From contig JBLHLT010000007.1 in the NCBI GenBank assembly GCA_047621325.1, forward strand, positions 62,001 through 126,000: DNA of 64,000 nucleotides. The letters are read 5' to 3'. This document shows, one piece after another, positions 26,029-34,575 of the stretch. Each line of letters opens with the position of its first letter. The first letter of the stretch is position 1. A model generated the notes under the pieces. It was not told the origin of the DNA. It ran no database searches and saw nothing but the letters and a program-made list of their open reading frames with translations. The position numbers and the translations under genes were made by a program. The DNA comes from Bermanella sp047621325. GTDB taxonomy: Bacteria; Pseudomonadota; Gammaproteobacteria; Pseudomonadales; Oceanobacteraceae.

Positions 26029-27759
26029 ATGGAATTACAAACACTCACCTACATTGTCGTAGGCATCACATTTGCTATTTATATTGGCATCGCAATTTGG
26101 GCACGTGCAGGCTCAACTAAAGAGTTTTATATTGCAGGGGGCGGCATTCATCCGGTAGCCAATGGTATGGCCACCGCAGCAGATTGGATGAGCGCTGCGT
26201 CTTTTATTTCCATGGCAGGCTTAATTGCCTTTATGGGTTACGGCGGTTCTGTATTTTTAATGGGCTGGACAGGTGGCTTTGTTATTTTAGCCATGTTGCT
26301 TGCACCTTATTTAAGAAAATACGGAAAGTTTACTGTTCCTGAATTTATTGGCGATCGCTTTTATTCACGTACCGCACGAATCGTAGCGGTTATTTGTTTA
26401 ATCATTTGCTCGGTAACCTATGTTATTGGTCAAATGAAAGGCATTGGCGTGGCGTTTTCTCGCTTCTTAGAAGTCAGTTACGACACCGGCTTGCTGGTAG
26501 GTATGTGCATCGTATTTTTCTACGCCGTATTAGGCGGTATGAAAGGCATTACTTACACGCAAATCGCACAGTACTGTATTTTAATTTTAGCCTATACCAT
26601 TCCGGCTATTTTTATCTCACTGAGCTTAACTGGCAATCCAATCCCACAGTTAGGGTTTGGTAGTACCTTGAGTGGCAGTGATGTGTATTTGCTCGATCGG
26701 CTTGATCAAGTGGTCACCGAATTAGGCTTTGCTGAATACACGACCAATGTACGGCTCAGTACCGTGAATATGTTTGCTTATACACTTTCATTAATGATTG
26801 GTACAGCAGGGTTACCTCACGTCATCATTCGGTTTTTTACGGTGCCTAAAGTAAAAGACGCACGTTCTTCAGCTGGCTGGGCTTTGGTGTTCATTGCCAT
26901 TCTTTATACAACCGCACCGGCTGTTGCGGGCATGGCTCGTTTAAACTTAATGAATACCATTGAACCGACAAGCGGTGAAAACTTGGCTTATGAAGAACGC
27001 CCACAATGGTTTAAAAATTGGGAAAAAACCGGCCTGCTTCAATTTGAAGATAAAAATGGTGATGGTTTGATTCAATACACAGCAGATAAAGACACCAACG
27101 AAATGGTGAAAGTGGACCGTGACATTATGGTGTTAGCTAACCCAGAAATTGCACAGCTACCTAATTGGGTAATTGCGTTAGTGGCCGCCGGTGGTTTAGC
27201 CGCCGCACTATCAACCGCAGCCGGTTTGTTGTTGGCGATCTCGTCGGCCATTAGTCATGACCTACTCAAAGGCGTGTTCATGCCAGATATCACTGAAAAG
27301 AATGAGTTATTGGCATCGCGTATTGCCATGGCAGGCGCTATCGCATTAGCGGGGTACTTGGGTTTCAACCCACCTGATTTTGCGGCGGGTACGGTTGCAC
27401 TGGCATTTGGGTTAGCGGCTTCTTCTATTTTCCCCGCATTAATGATGGGTATCTTTAGCAGTCGCATTAATAAAGAAGGCGCCATCGCGGGCATGATCGC
27501 TGGTATTACTGTGACCTTGCTTTATGTGTTCCAACACAAAGGCATTATGTTTGTGCCTGGCACCGAGTTTTTAGGTGACATGCCAAGCAATTGGTTCTTC
27601 GGTATTGAACCAAACGCCTTTGGTGTCATTGGGGCCGTGGTTAACTTCACTGTGGCATTTGCCATATCCCGTGTGACCGCCGCGCCGCCACAAAATATTC
27701 AAGAGTTAGTGGAGCATATTCGTGTGCCTACCGGCGTTAACACCGCACAGGAGCATTAA
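26029..27759 (+). CDS. VC_2705-type sodium:solute symporter (acetate uptake)
   Basis: 576 residues, a multi-helix SSS (SLC5) transporter. The N-terminus has the signature FYIAGGGIHPVANGMATAAD with DWMSAASFISMAG, and there is a second conserved stretch AAALSTAAGLLLAISSAISHD. It differs from ActP in a cytoplasmic or periplasmic insert near 325-370 that reads like an EF-hand loop (EDKNGDGLIQY). Together with DUF4212 it forms the VC_2705 subfamily, often next to crbR homologues. Acetate or a related monocarboxylate is the likely substrate, from context. Confidence 0.9.
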   Translation: MELQTLTYIVVGITFAIYIGIAIWARAGSTKEFYIAGGGIHPVANGMATAADWMSAASFISMAGLIAFMGYGGSVFLMGWTGGFVILAMLLAPYLRKYGKFTVPEFIGDRFYSRTARIVAVICLIICSVTYVIGQMKGIGVAFSRFLEVSYDTGLLVGMCIVFFYAVLGGMKGITYTQIAQYCILILAYTIPAIFISLSLTGNPIPQLGFGSTLSGSDVYLLDRLDQVVTELGFAEYTTNVRLSTVNMFAYTLSLMIGTAGLPHVIIRFFTVPKVKDARSSAGWALVFIAILYTTAPAVAGMARLNLMNTIEPTSGENLAYEERPQWFKNWEKTGLLQFEDKNGDGLIQYTADKDTNEMVKVDRDIMVLANPEIAQLPNWVIALVAAGGLAAALSTAAGLLLAISSAISHDLLKGVFMPDITEKNELLASRIAMAGAIALAGYLGFNPPDFAAGTVALAFGLAASSIFPALMMGIFSSRINKEGAIAGMIAGITVTLLYVFQHKGIMFVPGTEFLGDMPSNWFFGIEPNAFGVIGAVVNFTVAFAISRVTAAPPQNIQELVEHIRVPTGVNTAQEH

Positions 27760-27796
27760 ATATCCAGTTTTAATATAGCCTTCCGATTCGGGCTTG

Positions 27797-27832
27797 GCCC
27801 CGGTATATTTTACCGGGGCACTTTTTATTTTT
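27797..27832 (+). terminator. intrinsic terminator of the symporter operon
   Basis: GCCCCGGTA-TATTT-TACCGGGGC at 27797-27819 is followed by ACTTTTTATTTTT. It separates the symporter genes from the next unit. Confidence 0.9.
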
Positions 27833-27860
27833 ATGATTTAGCAACGACCTAGGATTTATT

Positions 27861-28355
27861 ATGTTCAAAAACAAGCACGTAGTGGTGTCGTTAATTGTGG
27901 CGCCTATATTGGCCATTATTAGTTATTTTGCGATTGATTCCATTGTGTCAGAAACTCCGCATGCCGCAAAACCTGGTGAACGAGTTGCACTGATTGAAAA
28001 ATCTAACTGTCGTTACCCAAGTGGACGTTGCGACTTAAAAAATGGCGAGTTCGAAGTACACGTCGAAGCTAAGTGGACAAGTGACGTGCAAGTCTCACTC
28101 ACACTTGAATCTAAATACCCGCTAGATGGGATTATCGCTGCACATGTATCCGATAAAGCTGAAAATATGCCGCCCATCAATATGCGCCAACTTGATGATA
28201 CAGGTATGAAATGGTCACTTAACTTAATTAATCCAAACTTAAAAATAGATCGCCTGCAATTAGCTACATCCGCCAACCGCACGCTGTATTACGGCGATGC
28301 CTCTTTAGCCTTTATAAATTATGAAACCAGTTATGATGAAGACTTTAGAAAGTGA
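27861..28355 (+). CDS. membrane-anchored hypothetical protein
   Basis: 164 residues with one N-terminal membrane helix (about 7-27) and a periplasmic remainder of ~135 residues. The outer part has two Cys in NCRYPSGRCDL and beta-rich segments. No family was recognised by name, though small proteins of this kind are often found next to the cNMP/CBS/DUF294 gene. It overlaps the start of that gene by 35 bases (or about 20 if a later ATG is used), so the two are probably cotranslated. Confidence 0.75.
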   Translation: MFKNKHVVVSLIVAPILAIISYFAIDSIVSETPHAAKPGERVALIEKSNCRYPSGRCDLKNGEFEVHVEAKWTSDVQVSLTLESKYPLDGIIAAHVSDKAENMPPINMRQLDDTGMKWSLNLINPNLKIDRLQLATSANRTLYYGDASLAFINYETSYDEDFRK

Positions 28356-30204
28356 TACCCATTTAAAACCCGAACTTAAGAGCATTCGTGATTTTCTTAT
28401 AGAGTGTATTCCGTTTGACGAGTTACCTATTGAGCAGGTAAATCAAGTCATTAATCACATTGAAATAAGCTATCACCGTCAAGGGACGGTATTTCATAAG
28501 AATGAAGATGAAGCCGGTTTACGCATTGTAAGAAGCGGCGCGGTTGAAATCCGCAATGACGCCGACCGTTTACTTGAGCGTGTGGGCGAAGGTTTTAGTT
28601 TTAATTTAGTAGGGCTTAATAAAGAACACCCCGGAATTTATGCCCTACTGATTGAAGATTGCTTGATTTATTATTTACCTGAAACGTTTTATCAAACGCT
28701 GCGCTCGGACTTTCGCTACTTTGATCGATTTTTTAATTCACAACGTTCTCGTAGATTACGCCGCGCCGCTCGTCATGAACAAAACCCAAGCGATATGATG
28801 CGTCCCATTAGTGACATTATTAATGGCCATTTATTTACCGTCACACCCGAAACATCACTGCAACAATGTGCCACTTACATGAGCGAAAAGCGTATATCCT
28901 CGGTATTAGTATTGCAAGATAACAAACTGATCGGCATTGTCACTGACCGCGATATTCGCTCACGCGCTGTGGCGCAAGGGTTAGATTTAAACGCACACGT
29001 TTGTGTCATTATGACCGAACACCCAAACACCATTGAACAAGAGCAAACCTTATTTGATGCAACGCTTGCCATGACTCAACAAGGCATTCATCACCTGCCT
29101 GTGATGAACAATAAAATACTCACTGGTATTATTAGTGCATCGGACTTAATGCGCGCGAAACAAGATGACCCTGTTTATCTAGTCCAACATATTAGCCGCC
29201 AAACCGAGTTAGCACCTTTAATTGAAATTACAAAATCGTTACCCAGTTTATTAGTGCAATGGGTTCACGCTGGTATTCGAGCCCATCATGTCAGTCATAT
29301 TTTTACCGCCATTAGCGATGCCATTACACAAAAATTAATTCACTTTGGCGAACAAAAATTCGGCCCCGCTCCGGTGCCCTATTGCTGGCTTGGATTCGGC
29401 TCTCAAGGCCGAGCCGAACAATTATTAGGGGCCGATCAAGATAATGGTTTAATCATTGATAATAGCTTACAACCCAAAGACAAAATTTGGTTTGAAAACT
29501 TAGCGACGTATGTCTGTGATGGTTTAGATGCCTGTGGTTACGATTATTGTTTAGGCAAAGTCATGGCCACCACCGATGAATGGCGACAACCGTTACACGA
29601 ATGGCAAGTAACCGTGGACCGCTGGACACGCAGTCCAACCGATGACGCCGTCATGCGTGTGAGTATTTTTTTTGATTTACGCTGTATTTATGGCGATCAA
29701 TCGCTATGCGAAAAACTACAAAATTACATGTTAGAAAAAACCAGCAGCAATAGTATTTTCTTAGCGGCACTCACGCAAAACGCGATAAGCAATGTGCCAC
29801 CACTGGGTATATTTCGGCGTTTTGTGGTTGAACAAAATGGTGAACATGAAGATCAAGTCAATGTAAAAAAACGCGGTATTATCCCCATTATCGACATCGT
29901 ACGTTTACATGCCTTGGCTCACAACGTCACGGCCGTTAATACCCTTGAACGCTTACAGGCACTGGTAAAATGCAAAGCCATGAGCATTGTCGATAGTCGC
30001 AACTTACAAGATGCGCTTCACGTGGTGATGCAAGCACGTATTGAAAGCCAAGCGCAGCAAATCATACAAGGTAAACCACCTAATCATTATTTAAACCCAG
30101 ACAACATGAGCAAGTTGCTACGCAAACAATTAAAAGATGCCTTTAGCATTGTGAAAGATACGCAGCTATCGGCTAAAAACCAATATCGTCAAGGGCTCGG
30201 TTAA
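28321..30204 (+). CDS. cNMP-binding / CBS / DUF294 nucleotidyltransferase-like protein
   Basis: 627 residues with four parts: a cyclic-nucleotide-binding-like domain (about 25-135), a CBS pair (about 160-280, with VTDRDIRSRAVAQG in the first), a DUF294 nucleotidyltransferase-like domain with the GS motif at 360-361 (GFGSQGRAEQ) and Asp-x-Asp in GADQDN, and the DUF294 C-terminal substrate-binding helical domain. Such proteins sit next to acs/symporter genes in many bacteria and are thought to regulate signalling or uptake; the reaction is unproven. Starts at 28321, 28333 or 28336 are possible; none has a clear ribosome site. Confidence 0.9.
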   Translation: MKPVMMKTLESDTHLKPELKSIRDFLIECIPFDELPIEQVNQVINHIEISYHRQGTVFHKNEDEAGLRIVRSGAVEIRNDADRLLERVGEGFSFNLVGLNKEHPGIYALLIEDCLIYYLPETFYQTLRSDFRYFDRFFNSQRSRRLRRAARHEQNPSDMMRPISDIINGHLFTVTPETSLQQCATYMSEKRISSVLVLQDNKLIGIVTDRDIRSRAVAQGLDLNAHVCVIMTEHPNTIEQEQTLFDATLAMTQQGIHHLPVMNNKILTGIISASDLMRAKQDDPVYLVQHISRQTELAPLIEITKSLPSLLVQWVHAGIRAHHVSHIFTAISDAITQKLIHFGEQKFGPAPVPYCWLGFGSQGRAEQLLGADQDNGLIIDNSLQPKDKIWFENLATYVCDGLDACGYDYCLGKVMATTDEWRQPLHEWQVTVDRWTRSPTDDAVMRVSIFFDLRCIYGDQSLCEKLQNYMLEKTSSNSIFLAALTQNAISNVPPLGIFRRFVVEQNGEHEDQVNVKKRGIIPIIDIVRLHALAHNVTAVNTLERLQALVKCKAMSIVDSRNLQDALHVVMQARIESQAQQIIQGKPPNHYLNPDNMSKLLRKQLKDAFSIVKDTQLSAKNQYRQGLG

Positions 30205-30884
30205 TGTGGCGTTTACGATTTAAACGCTTTATTGCAATTTGGCAGGCACGATACCAGCAGCAGCCAATTCACCCTTGGTTACTCAAAGCATGGCAACAAT
30301 CTCGTCATGCTGACAAACAATCTTGGCAACATGCCAAGTTGTTGGTGGTCGATATTGAAACCACCAGTCTGTCGCCTCATGGTGGTGAAATGGTGAGCAT
30401 CGGCTGGGTGGCGATTCATAACGCTAAGATTCAATTAAGCAGTGCGCAGCACTTGTATCTAAAGAATTCAAATACGGTAGGAGACAGCGCCACAATTCAT
30501 CAAATTCGTGACTGCCAACTAGAAAACGGCATCTCCTTAGAACACGCACTACTGGCATTATTACAAGCCGCCACTGGCCATGTTTTAGTGTTTCACCACT
30601 GCCCAATGGATTTACGATTTTTAAATTATTATTGCCAAAAAATATTATCAGCACCGTTATTCATGCCGGTAATTGATACCTTACAACTTGAGAAAATCTA
30701 CCTTGATCGAATTGGCAAGCCCATTCAAAATGGCGACCTTACTTTAGCCAGTATTCGCATTCGCTATCGTTTGCCGCCTGCCCCAGCACATAATGCATTA
30801 ACCGACGCCATCGCCACCGCTGAATTATTACTGGCACAACTCGCCCATAAAGACCGCCAATTAAACATCGCAAAATTGCTTTAG
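30204..30884 (+). CDS. DEDDh 3'-5' exonuclease (DnaQ-like)
   Basis: 226 residues. The exonuclease motifs are Exo I with Asp50 and Glu52 (VVDIETT), Exo II near HHCPMDLRFLN, and Exo III with His196 and Asp201 (HNALTDAIAT). It is a stand-alone proofreading-type exonuclease of the DnaQ/RNase T superfamily, not the DnaQ of Pol III (it is shorter at the C-terminus and context differs). It overlaps the previous gene by 1 base (TAATG), so it is coupled to the DUF294 gene. The same pairing is common near acs loci; its purpose is unknown. Confidence 0.9.
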   Translation: MWRLRFKRFIAIWQARYQQQPIHPWLLKAWQQSRHADKQSWQHAKLLVVDIETTSLSPHGGEMVSIGWVAIHNAKIQLSSAQHLYLKNSNTVGDSATIHQIRDCQLENGISLEHALLALLQAATGHVLVFHHCPMDLRFLNYYCQKILSAPLFMPVIDTLQLEKIYLDRIGKPIQNGDLTLASIRIRYRLPPAPAHNALTDAIATAELLLAQLAHKDRQLNIAKLL

Positions 30885-30958
30885 CATTATCAAATGTACA
30901 TATTTTTATAATGGCATGGCTTTTGAATTAGTTAGCGTAAACCCTATCGGCTTATGTC

Positions 30959-32155
30959 ATGTTGATCATACAAAGCATTATTATTTTTATTTTATCTTGG
31001 CCACTATGGGCTGCCGAAGATGAGCAAACTGCACCTGCGGATACAACAACACCCGAAGCCAGCTCAGAAGGCACCAGCGATGCACCAGAGCAAACTCAAA
31101 TCACACCCTTAGTTTACGTTACCCCAGACAAAGCCAAGCAACGCATGACTGAGACACTGCGTCACTTAAAAATATTTCAACGTGAAAATGAAATCATCGA
31201 AATGAACGGCAATAACGGCCCCTTTGCCGGATTATATTTGCCGGAAAACACCGGTAAGCCACAAGGTGGCATTTTAATTTTGCACGACATCGCCCAACAT
31301 GCTCATTGGCCAAATACTGTCTCACCTATTAGAGAATATTTACCGGATTACGGCTGGAATACCTTAAGTATTTTCTTTGAGAACTACATTCAAAAGCCGT
31401 TTGCCGTCATCAGACCGCCTGCTGCGCCAACACCAACGGATGAAGCGGAACCAACACGTGAGGCCGATAGCAGCCCTGATGTACAAGCAAGTTCGGTATC
31501 AAATGAAAATGTTACGTCCGATCTTGCAGCAAATGCACCTGAACCCCCGCCACTCGAACAAGCGGCTCCGGCTGACAATCCGGCAGCGGATGCACTGGAT
31601 AACATTGCAGGCGCTTTGGACGAAGTGCCCGATTTTAATCCGGCTATCACACCCGAAATATTATCCCAGCCAGCAATACCGATTGAAGATGTTTTTATTG
31701 AAAACATGCTGCTGCGCGTAGAAGACGGGCTAAATAAATTAAACGAACTAGGCCAATATAACTTGGTGGTCATCGCCAATGGCTACAGTGCTAACTGGGC
31801 AGCTAAGGTGCTTGAAAAACGGCTAGAAGGTAATAAGGTCGGTTATGCATTGATTTTAATTGATGCCAAAAGCAGTGAATATCCTAATATTCCATTGAAC
31901 GACAACCTCTCAAAACTTGATATTCCTATGTTGGATATTGTTACCGATCATTCAGCCGAAAACGTACACAGCATCAAAGTACGAAAAGGTGCCATGTTAA
32001 GAAATCAAAACAAAAAGTATATGCAGTTACTGCTACCCGCAGTCAAGCCCGACTTGACACAAACTAACAATATGATTTCACGACGCATTCGCGGGTGGCT
32101 ACTCACACACGCCGCCGGGGAAGAGATCGCCGTAAAAGATAAAAGTAAACTTTAA
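30959..32155 (+). CDS. DUF3530 family protein, alpha/beta-hydrolase-like
   Basis: 398 residues with a signal peptide (cut near residue 18, PLWA). After an acidic Thr/Pro-rich linker comes a DUF3530 domain: FAGLYLPENTGKPQGGILILHD near 90-111 and NLVVIANGYSANWA near 266-279, where the nucleophile elbow has Gly-Tyr-Ser. The middle (about 148-235) is a long Pro/Ala/Glu/Asp-rich insert of low complexity, unusual for the family and probably disordered. Periplasmic location is expected; substrate unknown. Its 3' end overlaps the convergent membrane-protein gene by 4 bases. Confidence 0.82.
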   Translation: MLIIQSIIIFILSWPLWAAEDEQTAPADTTTPEASSEGTSDAPEQTQITPLVYVTPDKAKQRMTETLRHLKIFQRENEIIEMNGNNGPFAGLYLPENTGKPQGGILILHDIAQHAHWPNTVSPIREYLPDYGWNTLSIFFENYIQKPFAVIRPPAAPTPTDEAEPTREADSSPDVQASSVSNENVTSDLAANAPEPPPLEQAAPADNPAADALDNIAGALDEVPDFNPAITPEILSQPAIPIEDVFIENMLLRVEDGLNKLNELGQYNLVVIANGYSANWAAKVLEKRLEGNKVGYALILIDAKSSEYPNIPLNDNLSKLDIPMLDIVTDHSAENVHSIKVRKGAMLRNQNKKYMQLLLPAVKPDLTQTNNMISRRIRGWLLTHAAGEEIAVKDKSKL

Positions 32156-32868
32156 GCTTTTGCTTTAAGTTGCCAAGTCGTTGCTTGAGCCTGTTTTTTA
32201 CGCCATTGAATAAGACCAATCATGCTACCGCTCAAGATAAAAATACCCACCTCATCAAGTGGCCAATTAAAGGTATAACGAAACAACGCCAGTAAACCAA
32301 AATAGCCAATGACACTAAATTGCAGCCATAAAACATAGGCCATTATTACTACGTTATTTTTAAGAAGGTGCATCCATCGTTTACCACAATAAAAACTAAC
32401 GACACACATAATAAAAATTAAAAAACCGACCCATAAAAACGAAAGCCAGATCATCCACGTTGACCAATCCAGTACTTGAGCCGACTTAGCTGGCCCTGAC
32501 CACAACGCATCCCAGCTTACCGCCAATATCAGCCCGATGCTGATCCAAGATGCACTATTAGCTTGCAGCTCATTGTTTTGAATTAACTCACCATATAAAA
32601 AATGCGCCACTAACAAAAATGCCGTTACACCCACTAAGGGTGCAACTAAAGGCACATACTGAACACTGAGGTAAGCCATCAAATAACCTGCCATTGGAAA
32701 TAACGTATGTGTCGCCACCACGCCGCCTATCCAATAGGCCGATTGCCAAGGTTCTTTTAAATAGCTGGCGCGCACAAAGGTTGCCAATGCGGCATCAATA
32801 CCAATACCCAATGCCATTAATGTACTGGCACTTATAAATATTATATAGTCATCCGCAAGCAGCATCAC
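32152..32868 (-). CDS. multipass inner-membrane protein
   Basis: 238 residues with about six or seven hydrophobic helices. The first helix contains GIGIDAALATFVRASYL, which recalls the Asp-containing helix of MntP/LysE-like exporters, but I cannot assign it to a family with confidence. The C-terminus is basic (WRKKQAQ), which suggests it lies in the cytoplasm. It starts 9 bases after the diheme lipoprotein stop and is likely cotranscribed with it. Confidence 0.7.
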   Translation of the reverse strand: MMLLADDYIIFISASTLMALGIGIDAALATFVRASYLKEPWQSAYWIGGVVATHTLFPMAGYLMAYLSVQYVPLVAPLVGVTAFLLVAHFLYGELIQNNELQANSASWISIGLILAVSWDALWSGPAKSAQVLDWSTWMIWLSFLWVGFLIFIMCVVSFYCGKRWMHLLKNNVVIMAYVLWLQFSVIGYFGLLALFRYTFNWPLDEVGIFILSGSMIGLIQWRKKQAQATTWQLKAKA

Positions 32869-32877
32869 AATCTCCTT

Positions 32878-34491
32878 TTATTGCTTTGGCCAAGTTAAAC
32901 GGATATCCCAAGCGTAACGGTGTCGTTCTTCCAGTGGCGCGACTTCCGTATTGATTTCTTTAAATACATTTTTATTTGGGGTTAACACGGGGTCACGACC
33001 AAACAAAAAGCTTTGCTCTTTGACGATGGTTAAATAGGCTTTATTAAGCGCTAAAGCTCGCGCTTTTGATGGCGTTATTAATTCATAAATAGACGGTAAC
33101 GCTTCAATATCAGCGTACTTTAATGAACCGTCTTGATTAAACCAACGTTCAATCATTTCAGAGTTTTGTCTGAATTCATCACCACCTTGAACGCGCTCCA
33201 TATAGGTCAAAAATTCACCTTTTTGTTCACCGCGATTTGGCGCATCAATTAATTTGGTTAAATCAATGTAACCCCAACCATCAGCACCGGCTAATTTACG
33301 TGGAAAGGAAAAGGTTTGGTCAATGGTTGTGCCAATGGTTTTATGACAACCAGCACAAAAAAATTGCTCTTCACGTGCTTGTTTTCGTAATTGACCTTGC
33401 TCATCTTCAATGAATCCCCAAATTAACCAACCAAAGTCGTTAGCAAAACCGCGATCACCAAAGTAGGATACGGCAGGTAAATTACCAAAGTGTTTTTCTT
33501 TTGATTCACCATAATAAACTTGGCGAATTCGTGATTCTGGAAAAAACGTGTGTTTTTTCATATAACGCAGTTCTTTTAAGCGAGCAGATACTTTTACCGT
33601 GCCATCATCGTTCAACCCGACATAGCGCACACTGTGTAAAAATTCAGTGCCCTGTGGATAAAGCATGTGCTCTAGTTCGATACCCTGAGCGTCCCCTACA
33701 AAGTGAGAACGCCTTTTTACTTTACTCACACTGCTTTCAATGACACCGTTGCCATTGATATCAACATTAATCTGTTTTTCATTCACTGGCATGATCGTGG
33801 TTTCATCTAGTTCAAGAATTGAAATCTCAATTAACGCTAAGTTAATATAATACACATCAAGATTACGTTGCCCTTCAACTTCATAAAACGCGCTAGGTAA
33901 CCTAATCATCACATCGTCGGTGGAGCCATTCGTTGGCCAAAACATACTTGGCATGGGTTTGTAGTTAAATGCTACCCACATACTGCCATCTTTTGCTAAG
34001 CCGTTTTCATCAAAGGCTTCGGCCCCTTTTGAAAAGTGTTTAATTTCAGGAATAACACCGCTCCATTCATCGCTTTTCATCCATTTAATGAGCGGTGAAT
34101 AATTATCTTCATTGATGTACTTTAAAATGGTGTTGTCACTAATTGCCGCAATTTCTTCAGTACGGTCAGCAAATAAGTTTTTCCAGCTATTCTTTAACCC
34201 CACATCTGAAAAATCATAACTTCCTTGTAATATGCCATCACGCATTTGGTTAGAGTGTTGTTTGTCATCGTACGACTGGTGACACACATAACATGGGTTA
34301 TGCTTGCCCTCGGTTTTGGTATAGCACTGCGGAGGAATGACCGCTTCTGGATTGTAGGTCTCACCGTGTTCAACATACGCCATTGCGGGTATTGTATCGG
34401 CCTGTGCAACTTCAAATAATTCGGGAGAGGTACCGTCTTCACTACATGCGGCTTGCAATAAAAACAAACTGATAAATACCAAGCGCTTCAT
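32878..34491 (-). CDS. diheme c-type cytochrome lipoprotein
   Basis: 537 residues. The lipobox LQAAC gives a lipid-modified Cys16. Two covalent haem sites are visible: CYVCH at 67-71 and CAGCH at 379-383, so it should be a periplasm-facing diheme c-type cytochrome. The ~300 residues between them are beta-rich and match no domain I can name. An EF-hand-like stretch DINGNGVIE lies near residue 250. It follows the PhoX-like gene on the same strand, with a terminator hairpin between. Enzyme or electron carrier cannot be decided. Confidence 0.8.
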   Translation of the reverse strand: MKRLVFISLFLLQAACSEDGTSPELFEVAQADTIPAMAYVEHGETYNPEAVIPPQCYTKTEGKHNPCYVCHQSYDDKQHSNQMRDGILQGSYDFSDVGLKNSWKNLFADRTEEIAAISDNTILKYINEDNYSPLIKWMKSDEWSGVIPEIKHFSKGAEAFDENGLAKDGSMWVAFNYKPMPSMFWPTNGSTDDVMIRLPSAFYEVEGQRNLDVYYINLALIEISILELDETTIMPVNEKQINVDINGNGVIESSVSKVKRRSHFVGDAQGIELEHMLYPQGTEFLHSVRYVGLNDDGTVKVSARLKELRYMKKHTFFPESRIRQVYYGESKEKHFGNLPAVSYFGDRGFANDFGWLIWGFIEDEQGQLRKQAREEQFFCAGCHKTIGTTIDQTFSFPRKLAGADGWGYIDLTKLIDAPNRGEQKGEFLTYMERVQGGDEFRQNSEMIERWFNQDGSLKYADIEALPSIYELITPSKARALALNKAYLTIVKEQSFLFGRDPVLTPNKNVFKEINTEVAPLEERHRYAWDIRLTWPKQ

Positions 34492-34514
34492 AATATTCTC
34501 ATTATTCTATTTAT

Positions 34515-34540
34515 AAAAAGGGCAGCCTAAGCTGCCCCTT
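34515..34540 (-). terminator. intrinsic terminator of the PhoX-like gene
   Basis: Read leftward, GGGGCAGC-TTAG-GCTGCCC is followed by TTTTTATAAAT. It lies between the PhoX-like gene and the diheme lipoprotein gene, 36 bases after the former. Confidence 0.85.
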
Positions 34541-34575
34541 TTACAATTTAATGACTAACTAAAAATAGTTACCTA

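Noticed and set aside
31390..31779. 129-codon frame opposite the DUF3530 gene
   Set aside because: It mirrors the low-complexity insert (Ala/Ser-rich) and has no support.
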